Shown here in pieces: positions 1 to 11,069 of a stretch of 58,142 nt of DNA. The translations under genes and the position numbers were made by a program. Each line of letters begins with the position of its first letter. The first letter of the stretch is position 1. Source of the DNA: Boothiomyces macroporosus (lineage: Eukaryota > Chytridiomycota > Chytridiomycetes > Rhizophydiales > Terramycetaceae); contig JADGKB010000092.1 in the NCBI GenBank assembly GCA_027604185.1, positions 1 to 58,142 of the forward strand. Direction: 5' to 3'. The notes beneath the pieces were generated by a model, which had not been told where the DNA came from, ran no database searches, and worked only from the letters and a program-made list of their open reading frames with translations.

Positions 1-951
1 TAATCAATTTCTGTGTTACTTTGGGACAAGTATAAAAGTAAATGTTTTGTTTGTAATAACATGTTCAACTTAAATTACTTACTGCAACACAAATCTATAA
101 AAACAATTGTGAATATAGTTTAACTAGTTTTCTTTAGTTTTAAGTAAGGATGTTGCCCTAAAAGAATTGATGGTGGGCATTAACCATTTTAAATGGCTGA
201 ATAAATAAAATACTTTAATTCGTTTATAGGAGATATCTCTGACTAGTGTGGCTACAAATTTTATAATTCACTTGTTCTAATGACAATCATACATCAAAAG
301 CTATTGGATCTAATTGCTGTACTTTACTATACGATCCCGTGAATCCTCTCTTCAAGAGCAATTTCTGTAAATACAAGAGAATATCAGTGATGGTTCAATA
401 TTAACTGGTAAACGGATTGCTGTCTTTGTTTCAGTTGAGTGTACTGCTTACTCAAAGTTTGTGTGACTAGAAACTTATGCCCATCTAATATACAGTATTT
501 CCTTTGTATATTGCTATTTTCCAAAAAAAGAAATTGTGGCGCAGTAGCGCCGACCGAATTCAACTAAAAATAGTAAAGAGGGAACTATTAATATGTGGAA
601 CTTGACAAATACCTTCTTTTACTTGCAACACAATTTCTCACAAGTGGGACCGTAAAAATAGCTCGAGTAAGTACTTTAAGTTGAACACGTTGCTCATTAC
701 GATCAAAACATTTTCCTTTATAGGTAACAGAAATTGATTACAAGTAATTTAACACCACCAAACCTGTGGTTAAGTGATTGTTCTTTAATGGGCGAGGTTT
801 CTTTGACTCCAACTTGCAATACTAAGGCCAAGCTTCAAGCTCCATTTTTACTCGGTAAAAACGATTACACAACTTAAAAACAAAATCCAAAATTGGTTAC
901 AAAAAAGCCACATCAGCGTTTTAGAACACAAACAATTTAGAAAAAAAGTTC
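1..951. other. gene-poor upstream region
   Basis: I see no convincing gene here on either strand: open frames are short and AT-rich, and no domain motif appears in any frame. A small perfect inverted repeat (GGCGC, loop AGTA, GCGCC) lies at 539-552; it resembles a tRNA D-arm but no matching anticodon or T-arm follows. The last ~200 bases are A-rich and presumably hold the promoter of the glycosyltransferase starting at 952. Confidence 0.5.
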
Positions 952-3518
952 ATGTCAATTCTTGGTGGTATAAAATTTCGGCTGCTGGTGGTATCCTCCA
1001 TCATATTCATGGTGTTTCTGTACGCATTCATCGTCAGTTATGAAATTGACACCACCACTGTGCATTTACAGGAAACCACTGAATTGCCCTCTGAAAACGT
1101 TACGCGATTAAAAGAAAAAGTGACCTTTATTTCTGAAGCAGAACAGACTAAATTTGATCAGCAAGTCTCCATCCTGCAGCAAAAATTAGAAGAGATTGCA
1201 AAAAAGCTGGAAAACACTGGAATAGTAAATTTTGAAAGCTTGAATGTGGGGCATAAAAATGGTGTAGATGGAAATGAAAAATCTTTTAAAATTCTGGCAA
1301 AGCAAGTTTTGGATTTGAAAGAGCAGCTAAAGCTAACTAGTGCAGATGGTAATCCAGAAGATTTCGCTTCTCTAGCAAACAAGGTCCATAAGTTGGCAAA
1401 TTACCAAGCAGTACACACCTTTCAAGAAATAGTTGAAAAAGCAAACGCTGAATATCGCAAAGGCAACCCCCACTACAAGTCATACTATGAATGTTTGGGC
1501 AAGAGTAATTACTACGAGCAAGAAGATAGAAGAGGTAGAAGCTGCATGTTTAAAAATGTCTGCTACAACACTTCCTCTCAAGACTTTTATTACTATCAGC
1601 CTGTAAAAGAACCAGTATTCTATGATCGCAAGAAGGGTCCGGTATATTCATTCAATGATGGGATCCCTGAATTTATAAATGTCTCACCTTTTTCTCATCT
1701 AAATACTGGTCGAAAATACTCATTTACTCCAAAAGTTGTAATTGGAGAGCCAAACAAAGAAGATGCAATTCATCTCAAAGATTTTCATGCGCTATGGGCT
1801 ATTTTTGCGTACGAGCACAACATGGGACATTTTGTGTATGAAGAAATGTTTTCGGTGTACATGGCACTCAGGCGATTTGGAATCACCACTAAAGATTTCC
1901 AGTTGCTGAATATGCACATATCTGAAGACCCTGACAATGCTCTCTATACAAAATTCTTGAACGCATTTTCTCCAATTGTTACAAATTCAAAATCACTTCA
2001 CTTGGACACTTATGCGAAATCAAAAGGCAAGCCTCTAGTCTGCTTCAATAATTTATTGGTTGCTAGTGGCTCTAGTGCGTTTAACCAAATGTATGATGAT
2101 TTCAGCGAAGGAAAAGAAGCTTTATTTTGGGATTACAGAGCAGAATTATTCAAACAATTTAACATGGATCCATATGTTCGTGCACCTAACCCGCGAAAGA
2201 TTGTTCTTTTGAAAAAAACAGAGAGTCTGAACAACGGCCAACAACGAACCCATTTCCGAGATATATACAATTTGGATCAGGTACTTGAACGGTTAAAGTT
2301 GCGTTTCCCAGATGCGCCAGTTGAAGTGTATAGTCCCTCTACAAAGACAACAATTGAAGAACAGGTAAAATACTTTTCAACAATTTCTGTTATCATCTCC
2401 CCAGCTGGTGGTATTTCTATGGCGCTTCCGTTTTTACCAGTTGGAAGTCATGCAATCATTCTAGATTACTATGGGAGTGAAAATGACGAAATGGGATACT
2501 ACCACCAATCTGTTTCAATGGAAAGCTCATTTTGGAACCTTTGGCCGCATTTCCATAAACGATATTATCAAGTGCTGACCCCGGAAGAAATGATTCCTGA
2601 TATCGATGACAACAAGAATTATCGATGGCTGTATAGTGTAAAGATGGATTTAGAACGAGTCGAGTATATGGTTCGCGAAGCTCTGGAAGAAATGGAAATT
2701 GATCAAGGTAACCTAGAGTTAAATTAGATTCTGTGATCCGAAGCCCGCCAATAAAAGATGAAAGCAAAACTAAAGGAAACAATAATCCAATATCTCCCAC
2801 CAGAGTGGCTATGGTTACCTATTTTGCCGGGCAAAAGAATGAATCTTTCCATATATGGGGAGACAATGAACAATATCGAAAAATATGTCATTTCACACTG
2901 CAAAACATTGCTGCATACACAACACACTTATCAATGCCATTCTTCTTTGAAAATGCCAATATGGTAGATACAGTTACTTCTGCTTACTGGGGCAAGATGG
3001 CTGTGATTGAAAAATACTTGGTTGCAGGCTTTGAATGGGTAATTTGGACCGACATTGACGTTATTTTCTTGACTGAAGAATCTCTGGTAACTAAATGGCT
3101 TGATCCTGCACAGGCAAATGGAAAGCATGTCGCTTTACTTTCTGAATGCATAGACTCCAGCCCAGCCAATTTTGGAGCAGTTCGTAGTGGTTTCTTGGCA
3201 TTTAGATCTACTCCAGAAGGACTAAAATTTTTGCATGATTGGAAAACCCATTCTGAAAAACATTTACTTGAACAAAGTGCTTTGGAAGAAATGGTAACTC
3301 TTGAACCGTGGAAGTCGTTGATTTATATAGCACCTCCAGACGGGCTTCATACCTCTCCTAAATGTACTCATTATGAAAAGTCTCCAATAAGCATCCATTT
3401 TGCTGGTTTCTCGGACAAAGTTTCAGTAGTGGAAGAGTATTATCGCAAGTCTATATTTTCACAGGGCGATCAGGACTTGCTAATAGAAGCAGCTGTTCCA
3501 AATTCAAATGGTGTGTAA
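952..3518 (+). CDS. Bifunctional GT61-GT34 glycosyltransferase fusion (one 20-nt intron)
   Basis: The exons are 952-2707 and 2728-3518, split by a 20-nt GT..AG intron at 2708-2727. Splicing gives 848 residues in one frame. The N-terminus has a short cytosolic stretch and one hydrophobic anchor (about residues 10-28), so this should be a type II Golgi/ER membrane protein, followed by a coiled-coil-like stem. Residues of about 270-570 look like a DUF563/GT61 domain (DFHALWA, then SPAGGISMALPF, the usual GT61 C-terminal motif). The second exon carries a Gma12/Mnn10 (GT34) domain with the DxD metal/sugar-nucleotide motif in WTDIDVIF and the late HFAGF motif. The GT34 exon has no ATG before its conserved core and no signal of its own, which supports the fusion. 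Reading through the intron ends the protein at the TAG inside it, giving GT61 alone. Donor and acceptor sugars are not predictable. Confidence 0.85.
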
Positions 3519-3762
3519 GACCAGCTTTTCAGTAAAGCTCAATAAATTGACTATTTCAAATAACTTCATTTTAATTGGGTATTTTTTGGACTATACTTTT
3601 CAATATTTTGCCGACATTTGTGTGATCAAATACCGGTCCCAGTTTATCTGCGTCTATCAATCGGAGCTACTTTACAAAAGGCCATATATTGGGTTTAAAG
3701 TTGAACAAATTTAGAATTGTACAGTAAAAGATATGTTAAAACTCAATAAAAAATAGACTATA

Positions 3763-4764
3763 TTACTTTATCCAACCGCCTTTGTGTTTTACAACTATAC
3801 CTAATCGCTTGGAAACACTATCAGCAAGCCTTTCAAACATTTCCATATCAATTTCTTCCCAGATTTGAGTGACACGGGCTACTAAATCATTTTTGCTGCT
3901 TGGAATGTTTTCCTGAGTATACAGCTTTCGCTTAATATATCCCCAAATATTTTCGATAGGGTTTAAATCTGGCGATTGTGGTGGCCATTCAAGGTATTCT
4001 ATTCCATTTTGATCAAAATAGTTTAAAATGGATTTTGCTTTGTGGGAAGGAGCATTATCCTGCATGAAGATCAAATCTTCGTCTGACCCATCTAACAAAG
4101 GTTTTACTTTCTTTTTTACCAATTCCAAGAACTTTTTAGCATTCATACTTTCAACTACGATTAATGGTCCTTTCACGTGACGCGAAAAACAACCCCAAAA
4201 CATTACACTAAACCCACCATTCTGATCCTTTGGTAAAAATGGCAATTCTGCACTTCTACAAGTCTGGTGGACTCTTACAGTGATTTTTCGGTGTTGAGGA
4301 ATCACTGTAATTGATGTTTCATCGGACCACAATACGCGTTCCAAGATATCTGAACCCCCCTGGTATATTTTCGCAAACTCCACCCTTTTCATTTTATTCT
4401 CTAGTGTTAATGGAATTCTATATGCCATTTCTGTAACAATCCATGCTTGTTTTTCAAAGTATTTCCGTATTGCTTCTGCAGACAGAGATACTCTACATTT
4501 CTCATTGATTACACCAGACAACTTTCTTAAACTAATTTTTGGATTCTCGGTTTGTGTCTTCTTCAATTCAAGTCCAACACGAGCTGTAATCTTTTGATTT
4601 TTTGAATGCACCACTTTTGTTGGCAGATCCTTTTTATTGCATTCTCTTGTATAAAACTTCCTGCATGTCTCCGGATTCAGCTCAACAATCGCACCAATAT
4701 CATCCCAAGAGATATCTGTGAAATTTTTGGCTTTTAGTACTACCATTTTTTGCCAATCCTCCAT
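3763..4764 (-). mobile_element. Tc1/mariner-family transposase, intact ORF
   Basis: The 333-residue ORF has an N-terminal helix-turn-helix region and a complete DDE catalytic core: LWSDET (first Asp), FMQDNAPSH (second Asp) and PDLNPIENIW (Glu), with 34 residues between the second Asp and the Glu, i.e. the D34E pattern of Tc1 elements. It catalyses cut-and-paste transposition at TA sites. No frameshift or stop is seen and there is no intron, so it may be active or recently inserted. I could not define convincing terminal inverted repeats: the flanks 3700-3762 and 4765-4830 share only short imperfect matches around GCGGTTG and TATAGT words. It sits between the glycosyltransferase and a small membrane-protein gene. 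Confidence 0.88.
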
Positions 4765-5011
4765 TTAATCGTTTTTTTTCGGAAAAAATTTTTGCGGTTC
4801 AAGTGCGGTTGACAGACTATAGTTTGTTTGGCTTATTCCTAGTTTCGCCAAGTCTAGGTCGTGTAACAGTTTTAGTCTCTTTGGATGCATCCGTTGGCAT
4901 TCCATCAATTATTCTGTTATCTTTAGAAGTTGTAAAAGAATGGTCAAGTTTAATGTCTCTAATCATAGAGTCATTGTCTGTTCTGCCATTGCAATAGGAG
5001 ATTTAGGTTCA

Positions 5012-5377
5012 TCATTTTCCTTTTCTTTCAAATTTAGAGAGTGTACATCTGAAGAGACCAAATGCCCATGCTGCTGTACAAAGACCAAAAAATACAGATA
5101 GAACCGCGACAACTAGAGATGCTAGAGTGTAGACTATATTTAGATGCAATGGAGCATAACTGGGATTGTTGAAATATCCTTGATTTATGATTTCCTGTTC
5201 GTTTCCTGCTTGACCATCTGGAATAATAAAAAACGACAGAGAGTAAATCCCAAAGGCTACCGCTGCAATAAACATGTTGAACAGAATCAAATTCGTGTCA
5301 GACATTTCTTCTGCAAATGTTTTACTTGTAGGTACTACTGATTCTCCAACAACAGAAGATTGCTGCTGTTTTTCCAT
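5012..5377 (-). CDS. Small two-pass membrane protein, unknown
   Basis: The 121-residue ORF starts at an ATG with a hydrophilic 30-residue N-terminus, followed by two hydrophobic segments (about 32-51 and 82-110) separated by a polar loop, and a short basic tail. I do not recognise a family. Just downstream, between about 5000 and 4817 on the same strand, two further open frames in other phases encode strongly hydrophilic sequence up to a TAG at 4817. They read like the displaced cytosolic tail of a longer protein, so this gene may be truncated by frameshift or be spliced in a way I could not resolve. The Tc1 element lies immediately beyond. Confidence 0.55.
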   Translation of the reverse strand: MEKQQQSSVVGESVVPTSKTFAEEMSDTNLILFNMFIAAVAFGIYSLSFFIIPDGQAGNEQEIINQGYFNNPSYAPLHLNIVYTLASLVVAVLSVFFGLCTAAWAFGLFRCTLSKFERKGK

Positions 5378-5756
5378 TCACATTCTTTGTCAATACGTTT
5401 TTTCTTATTTGAAGTTTTCGTTGCACTACTATTTGTAATAGATGAGAAATGACCTCTATGGAAGCAAAACTGCTGCCCAGAATGACATTAACACAGTAAG
5501 CCAATCCCAACTGACAACTACAAACATTTGCGAAACAAGATTTAAAATCGAATAATTATCCAATGTGATGATATCATTCTTTTTGGTAGCCCTAACCCCA
5601 GTGTGGTAATTGTCTTGGATTTTGTGATTATTTTTACTGTTCGATTATTATTGGATATACCACCTATTCCATAGAGATTGAAATTATACAGTAATGTAAT
5701 ATCTTTGGTTCCAGCACAAATTAAAAGATTATTGAACCAGACAGTGATATTTGATT

Positions 5757-5806
5757 ATTTGGCATCAAACCCAAGTGATATATTTGGCATCAAACCCAAG
5801 TGATAT
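5757..5806. repeat. 25-bp direct tandem repeat, two copies
   Basis: The unit beginning ATTTGGCATCAAACCC occurs at 5757-5781 and again, identical, at 5782-5806. It lies in non-coding sequence between divergently oriented genes. Confidence 0.9.
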
Positions 5807-6122
5807 AATTGCGTGGGAGACTCGTGTATTTCAAACTATACTCTCTCCAATAGTAACTTTTTCTCAAAATGGAACTTAGAGTCAAGAAAAGGTTTGGGCT
5901 GTAACAATCTGCTTCAACACTTTTTTAGTCTTCTTTAGTCCAAATGCAATAATTACAATTTCCTTTGTGGACACTTGTAAAATATTTAGAGTAGGTGGGA
6001 TTGCTTAGCTAAGCGATATGTAAAAGCAAATCCTATTGACTTTAAAGCAACCTGCACAATTGAAAAATTGCGGTAAGCCGCAGCCCATTTCTAATTGCAG
6101 CGAGACAAAAGACGAAAATTAA

Positions 6123-6130
6123 TATAAATA
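6123..6130 (+). promoter_or_regulatory. TATA box, MFS transporter gene
   Basis: TATAAATA lies 24 bp before the ATG at 6155. With normal TATA-to-start spacing, transcription would begin at or next to the start codon. Confidence 0.5.
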
Positions 6131-6154
6131 CTTGGGCTGCTGGCCAGTGCTTTA

Positions 6155-7573
6155 ATGTCTCAATACTCAAAGACCTTCATTGCTGTGATTTGCGGCGCTG
6201 CTTTGCTGTCAGATGGTTACGTAAACAACTCCATTTCAGTGGTAATCAGCTTGTTGAAAAAACAATATCCTGAAGCAGCAGCCAACAACCAAGAACTGTT
6301 TTCTAGTATTGTTCCTTTTACCTACTTGGGCACTATTATTGGTATGCTAACATTTGGATGGATTGCAGACAAATATGGAAGAAAAGCTGGTATGATTTCT
6401 GCCAACTTGCTATTAATCTTTTTTACTCTCTGCTGTGCTGCTTCTTTTGAAATTGGTGGGACTGCGGATTCATTGTTTTGGATGCTGCTGGTATTCAGAA
6501 CCTTTTTAGGGATTGGTATTGGTGCTGAATATCCAACGGGTTCAGTTGCTGCTGCTGAATCTACTGGAGAAGAAGATAGCGGTGGTCACTCTTTATTTGT
6601 CCTGGTAACTGATTTGGCAATTAATATTGGGTTCATCTTGTCTCAATTCACTGCCTTTTTGCTTGCTCTGATTTTCCAAACTTCAGTAAACGGGCTGCCA
6701 AACTACGATGCTATCTGGAGAACCTTAATAGCGCTTGGTGTAGCAATCCCAATCATCATCTTTTTCTACAGAGTTCAATTGGCAGAACCTAAAGCATATG
6801 CTGAAAACTGTCTCAAGAAAAAAGTACCGATTAGTCTAGTATTGAAAAAATACTGGTTCAGGCTGGCTGGATGTGGGTTGATCTGGATGATTTACAATTT
6901 GGTTGCATTTCCATTCGGAAACTTTATTTCCATCATTACTGACAACATCTATGGGTATGGAAGCAGCTCTCTTTCTACCAATTATTGGTGGGACACTGTT
7001 ACATTGTTGTTTTACATTCCAGGATCCCTTGCTAGTGCTTTCTTTGTGAAAAGAATTGGGCCTAAAAAAACTCTGATGCTTGGCTTGTTCTTGCAAGCAG
7101 TTACAGCAGTAATTCTATATATCGGATGGAACAGTATTCAACCAAGTGTGGTGTGGTTCTCTGTAGTATATGGATGTTTCTTGGCATTTGGTGAATTGGG
7201 ACCTGGTGGGTGTATTGGACTAATTGCTGCCAACTCTTGCCCATCAGCAGTTCGTGGTCAATTCTATGGTGTAGCCGCTGCCTTGGGTAAAGTAGGTGCA
7301 TTTATTGGAACGAAATACTTTTTCCTCCTCCAAAAACAATTTGGTCCTTCCACCTCTGTTGATTACAATAGAGGACCATTTATAGTTGCGGCTGCGCTGA
7401 ATCTTTTTGCAATCATTTTAGTATTTATCTTTGTTGGGGTGATTGGTGAAGATGCAGTTGAAAGAGACAATGCTGATTTCAGAGAATACTTGATTGATAA
7501 CGGATACGATTCCTCCGTCTTTGGGATCGAGTCCAGTCCTAAATCACTAGAAGACGATAAAATTAATAAATAG
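6155..7573 (+). CDS. MFS transporter, Git1/phosphate-type
   Basis: The 472-residue single-exon gene encodes a 12-helix major facilitator. The loop 2-3 signature is clear (GWIADKYGRKAG), and GIGIGAEYPTGS in helix 4 is the motif shared by fungal glycerophosphodiester (Git1-like) and Pho84-like permeases; a further GELGPGGCIG motif lies in the second half. A proton-coupled plasma-membrane uptake system for glycerophosphodiesters or phosphate is the likeliest role, but substrate choice cannot be read from sequence. The start ATG is 24 bp after a TATA box. The gene ends only 9 bp from the end of the convergent gene at 7583. Confidence 0.85.
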   Translation: MSQYSKTFIAVICGAALLSDGYVNNSISVVISLLKKQYPEAAANNQELFSSIVPFTYLGTIIGMLTFGWIADKYGRKAGMISANLLLIFFTLCCAASFEIGGTADSLFWMLLVFRTFLGIGIGAEYPTGSVAAAESTGEEDSGGHSLFVLVTDLAINIGFILSQFTAFLLALIFQTSVNGLPNYDAIWRTLIALGVAIPIIIFFYRVQLAEPKAYAENCLKKKVPISLVLKKYWFRLAGCGLIWMIYNLVAFPFGNFISIITDNIYGYGSSSLSTNYWWDTVTLLFYIPGSLASAFFVKRIGPKKTLMLGLFLQAVTAVILYIGWNSIQPSVVWFSVVYGCFLAFGELGPGGCIGLIAANSCPSAVRGQFYGVAAALGKVGAFIGTKYFFLLQKQFGPSTSVDYNRGPFIVAAALNLFAIILVFIFVGVIGEDAVERDNADFREYLIDNGYDSSVFGIESSPKSLEDDKINK

Positions 7574-7582
7574 ATTTTTTAA

Positions 7583-8236
7583 TTACGAATACAAGCACGA
7601 TTCCAACTCTCTAGCCTCTAAAAGTTCTTTATAGCGGTCTCCCTTTTCCATCAGCTGGTCCATGGTCATTGCTTTCAATTCTTTTGTAATCAAATCAACT
7701 TGATTGTTTGGTTTTTTAACACTATTAAATTTGATTCCAGTTCCATAGTGCCGTTTGGTTTCAATTTCAGGATCTGGTATCACCTCAATTGTATACGATT
7801 TCCCATCCTCTAATCCAGAATAAATGAATCTCGAAGGCTGTTTCATTTCTTCACTTTGCTCGTTTCTTAGAATTAGCTGAAAGTTTCCTTTGTGTACAAA
7901 AGAAAATGCATACTTGTCATCTACCAAGTTTCCATCTAGAATACCATCCTTGATTGGAAATGGCTGATTATAATGATTGAATCGAACGTGTATTCTCCCT
8001 AAAACAGCTTCTACTGCTACATCTTCCACTGCTACATCTTCCACTGCTACATCTATTGTTACACCTTCCTTGGGGTTTTCATCGAGTTGAGCAACTGGTG
8101 GTGTTTCGGAAACTGTTTCTTTTTCAGCAATAATTGCAGGTTGCTCTTTTTTCTTGCGTTGTTTAACAGACTTTGCTTTCGGCTTAGGTTTGTCCTTATC
8201 GGTGGATACAGCAGGTGCTTTGGCCTTTTTCAACAT
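7583..8236 (-). CDS. Unknown protein with basic N-terminus and DVAVE repeats
   Basis: I chose the ATG at 8236, giving 217 residues that begin MLKKAKAP; an in-frame extension to 8275 exists but looks unnatural. The first 50 residues are Lys/Ala/Pro-rich (KPKPKAKSVKQRKKK), nuclear-targeting or disordered in type. Three copies of DVAVE are encoded by 15-bp direct repeats near 8009-8055. The remaining 130 residues could form a small beta-rich domain (GRIHVRF, YAFSFVHKGNFQLILRNE, SYTIEVIPD) ending in a helical acidic tail. I do not recognise the family. Confidence 0.6.
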   Translation of the reverse strand: MLKKAKAPAVSTDKDKPKPKAKSVKQRKKKEQPAIIAEKETVSETPPVAQLDENPKEGVTIDVAVEDVAVEDVAVEAVLGRIHVRFNHYNQPFPIKDGILDGNLVDDKYAFSFVHKGNFQLILRNEQSEEMKQPSRFIYSGLEDGKSYTIEVIPDPEIETKRHYGTGIKFNSVKKPNNQVDLITKELKAMTMDQLMEKGDRYKELLEARELESCLYS

Positions 8237-8402
8237 TGGTTGACAGCTCCACGTAAAAATTAAACAATCACGCATGATCCTAGTTTGGGAGACCCGTGCA
8301 CTGAGTGTTATCAGTTATCTTATTCTATTTAAATTTAATCATACTTATTGCGGAAATCTTGCCACTGGTTGCTTGATTTACTAATCATACTACAAGAAAA
8401 AC

Positions 8403-9676
8403 TTAAACTTTTATATTCCAAACACCTTTAGAAGCAGACATACGAACAATTATTTGAAGCACAGTGCCAATCACAAATGACCCACCACACACCATAATTG
8501 CAGGAATGAAATCAATGGTATTGTCTGGTCTTGTGAACTCTTGAATCATAAAAGCACCAAGAATTGGTCCAAACAGACTTCCAAATGAATTTCCAAACAT
8601 TACAGACGCGGTTTTCGTGCTAATGTTTTCCTTTCCAAATAAACTCGCGGTGGCCGAGGGTATAACTGATATATAGCCACCAACTCCAATTCCATACATA
8701 ATTGAAAAGATAGTTATTGAGGCCATATCGTGAGCGACAGTCCAAATCCCAAATATTGAAAACACAGATAGCAATAAGCAAGCAACGAGCATGTTCATAC
8801 AACCAAACCAGTCCGCGGCTAATCCCAGTCCAAATCTACCGACTGCACTTGCACCGTTCATTAGTCCAAGAACAAGCGCGCCATCAGCTCCTGATAAACC
8901 GTTAGAAACAGAATAAACCGTGATAAAGAAAAATGGGATAAAATAACCAAACGAGTTAAATACACTAGCGACTGCCATCCAAATAAACTTTGGATCAGCG
9001 AAAAAGTGAGCCATTACATGATCACTCTTTTTTGTTGGACCGATTCGCTCTCTCAAGAAACACGCGCAGATAAAAGTAATTGAACAGCCTCCAATAGCGA
9101 GATACCTTAATGAACTCTGCCAGTCGTAACTCACCAACATTGCGCGTATCAACGGCCCTAGTAACAATCCTCCTACTCCGGTTCCTGAATTAGTAAAAGT
9201 TAACCTGACGCTGCCAGTCCAGCAGCAAATCCTCTCCTTTTTTGAAACCAACGCGAAAGAATAGAAATAGCGGGATTGTAGGAAAGCGCCGAACCTAATC
9301 CAAATAATACCCCTTGTGCCATCAATAATTGCAAATATGAAGTGCTATAAGACGCTATAAAAAGGCCAGCAAACATAATCAATGATCCAGCGGCAGAGAC
9401 TTTTGCATATCCGATTTTGTCTGCCAACTCCCCAGCAAGGATACCAAACAACGTCAATCCAGATGCAGCTGAAGCCCCGATCAATGAAACTTCAATTGTG
9501 GATACGTTTTGGAAAAATGGCAGTGTTTTGTAGTACTGCTGAAATACTCCAAATGAAGTTATTTGGCCAACTGAAATAAAGTGAATTGTGAATGACAGAC
9601 ATATTTGAACGTATCCGTAGCCTCCCTCTGGGAACTCTACAATTGGAACAAGATCTTTTTCATCTTTTTTGTTCAT
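8403..9676 (-). CDS. Monocarboxylate-transporter-like MFS permease (20-nt intron)
   Basis: The exons are 9676-9205 and 9184-8403, joined across a 20-nt intron (9185-9204), for a protein of 417 residues. I chose the ATG at 9676 because it places a short hydrophilic N-terminus before EFPEGGYGYVQI, the fungal equivalent of the MCT signature PDGGWGWVV. Twelve hydrophobic segments follow, with FQKRRGFAAGLAASGTGVGG spanning the splice junction exactly as in MCH/MCT proteins. It is likely a plasma-membrane proton-linked transporter of monocarboxylates or similar organic acids; fungal Mch homologues also carry riboflavin, so the substrate is open. Confidence 0.88.
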
Positions 9677-9852
9677 CTTAAAAAAGTGACGTTTTTGACA
9701 TGTCGTAGATGGAAAATTGTTAGTCAAAAACCAACGTAATTTCCACGACACGATAATGAGAGTGGGAGTATCTGCAGTTCAACTACACAGTATCTAACGC
9801 AAAGAGTTACATTTATGGGTATTTTTATTGATTTCTAATTGATATACACAGG

Positions 9853-10371
9853 TTAAAAGTTGCAAACGGACGAGAATTCCGAGACATCAGCAAGTCTCCA
9901 GACAAGATCGCTTCCGGCGCAGGCATACAATTCAATAGAATCGGTAGCAGATACAGCTTGGAAAACTCCAGTGAACTGTGACGCCATTTGTTGAATCGAG
10001 TACCCTTGAGAGCGTAAAGTTGCCATCTTTTGGAGTGGACCGGCCGACAATGCGCACACTTGATTAAAGAATGTAGTTGGGTCTGTACCACCGCAAATAC
10101 CGTGCTTTTGCCATTCGTTAGTTTGGAAAGACAAGTCATTGTAGCAGCTTGCAGGGGACACAGGGGCATTGATATCTCCTCCAGCACATTGAGAGTTTCC
10201 AAAAGAACCGGTTTCTGCCCATAGACCATGAACCATTGGAGTTGGCTGACGATAGTTGCCACTTCCTCTACCAGCTTCCAAAGCGAGAATACCACAGTAT
10301 GGTGCTCCTTGACAGTCAATACCACGTTTGTAGAGAGATACGGCAGATACAGCGGAAACCAAGAACAACAT
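9853..10371 (-). CDS. Secreted RNase T2-like protein
   Basis: The protein is 172 residues. A short hydrophobic signal (MLFLVSAVSAVS) is followed by a KR site, which suggests Kex2 processing. Both RNase T2 active-site blocks are present: PMVHGLWAE (CAS I, catalytic His) and NEWQKHGICGG (CAS II, catalytic His with Glu/Lys). Cysteines fit disulphides. At 172 residues it is shorter than typical fungal T2 enzymes (about 230 or more), with less sequence at both ends. Expected role: extracellular or vacuolar cleavage of single-stranded RNA, possibly for nutrient scavenging. A TATA-like element lies 29 bp upstream of the ATG. Confidence 0.82.
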   Translation of the reverse strand: MLFLVSAVSAVSLYKRGIDCQGAPYCGILALEAGRGSGNYRQPTPMVHGLWAETGSFGNSQCAGGDINAPVSPASCYNDLSFQTNEWQKHGICGGTDPTTFFNQVCALSAGPLQKMATLRSQGYSIQQMASQFTGVFQAVSATDSIELYACAGSDLVWRLADVSEFSSVCNF

Positions 10372-11069
10372 TCAATGTGTATTTCGCCAGTACAGTGTCG
10401 TTATTTATAGATTTTTTCAATACCACGTTTCTTTTTCTGTCCCTGACCACACAGTGACCCACATGAAGAGTCAAGAACAACCAACTGCAAGCAAGATAAA
10501 TTACATCAACCCTTATATTCGTTTCTTTTTAACGGTTAGGCAATCCAAGCAGCCTGTAGCAGTCCTTTAATCCTGTTTCTTTTCTACATTTTTGCGTTTA
10601 ACCGCCTTGTCCTTTGCTTTCCAAAAAAAGAAACGCGGAAAAGAAAAAAACTACAGTCGTGGATATAAAGATTCGAGCCAAGTTGGACACCATTGCTTAT
10701 TGTCCCAGTCGCCAGGATATTTATATTCCGTATAGGTGAGTTACAGTTTGCTTTTAAATTACGTTCGATAATCCCCTTGTGTCACAGAATGTACCTCATG
10801 GTGCACACGTTTCTTATTACATGGGTTCTAAGAATGAACAATAAGGAAATTTTCTTTTTCTCTGAATCCTTTGAGTGATAAATACTGCAACACAAGGAAT
10901 CAAAGGAATGCTTGTCAATTCGCTCTATTAAAAAGATTAGGAACGCAATGTGAACGAGATAAATGCCATGCCTCCTTTATCAATCTTAACCCAAGCAGGT
11001 CTACAGGGTTACAGCCTCTAGTTGATAGAACATCACTTAATTCTATGATTAGGAAAGGAACAAGATGCT
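10372..11069. other. intergenic region, no gene seen
   Basis: Between the divergent RNase T2 start and the end of the DNAJC9-like gene I find only short frames with no coding character. An A-rich tract lies near 10621-10650. Confidence 0.5.
10401..10409 (-). promoter_or_regulatory. TATA box, RNase T2-like gene
   Basis: TATAAATAA on the minus strand, 29 bp before the ATG at 10371. Confidence 0.45.

Larger units (their letters stand above)
5378..6154. other. intergenic region with 25-bp duplication and hairpin
   Basis: No gene is supported. The stretch contains an exact 25-bp tandem duplication at 5757-5806, a GC-rich hairpin (TGCGG, loop TAAG, CCGCA) at 6069-6082 and the TATA element of the MFS gene at 6123. 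Confidence 0.6.

Noticed and set aside
531..575. tRNA-like D-arm sequence GGCGCAGTAGCGCC
   Set aside because: The loop is too short, no anticodon stem pairs after it and no T-arm follows within tRNA distance, so it is kept only as a small inverted repeat.
3700..4830. Terminal inverted repeats for the Tc1 element
   Set aside because: Only short imperfect matches around GCGGTTG and TATAGT were found at the two flanks; not enough to fix the ends.
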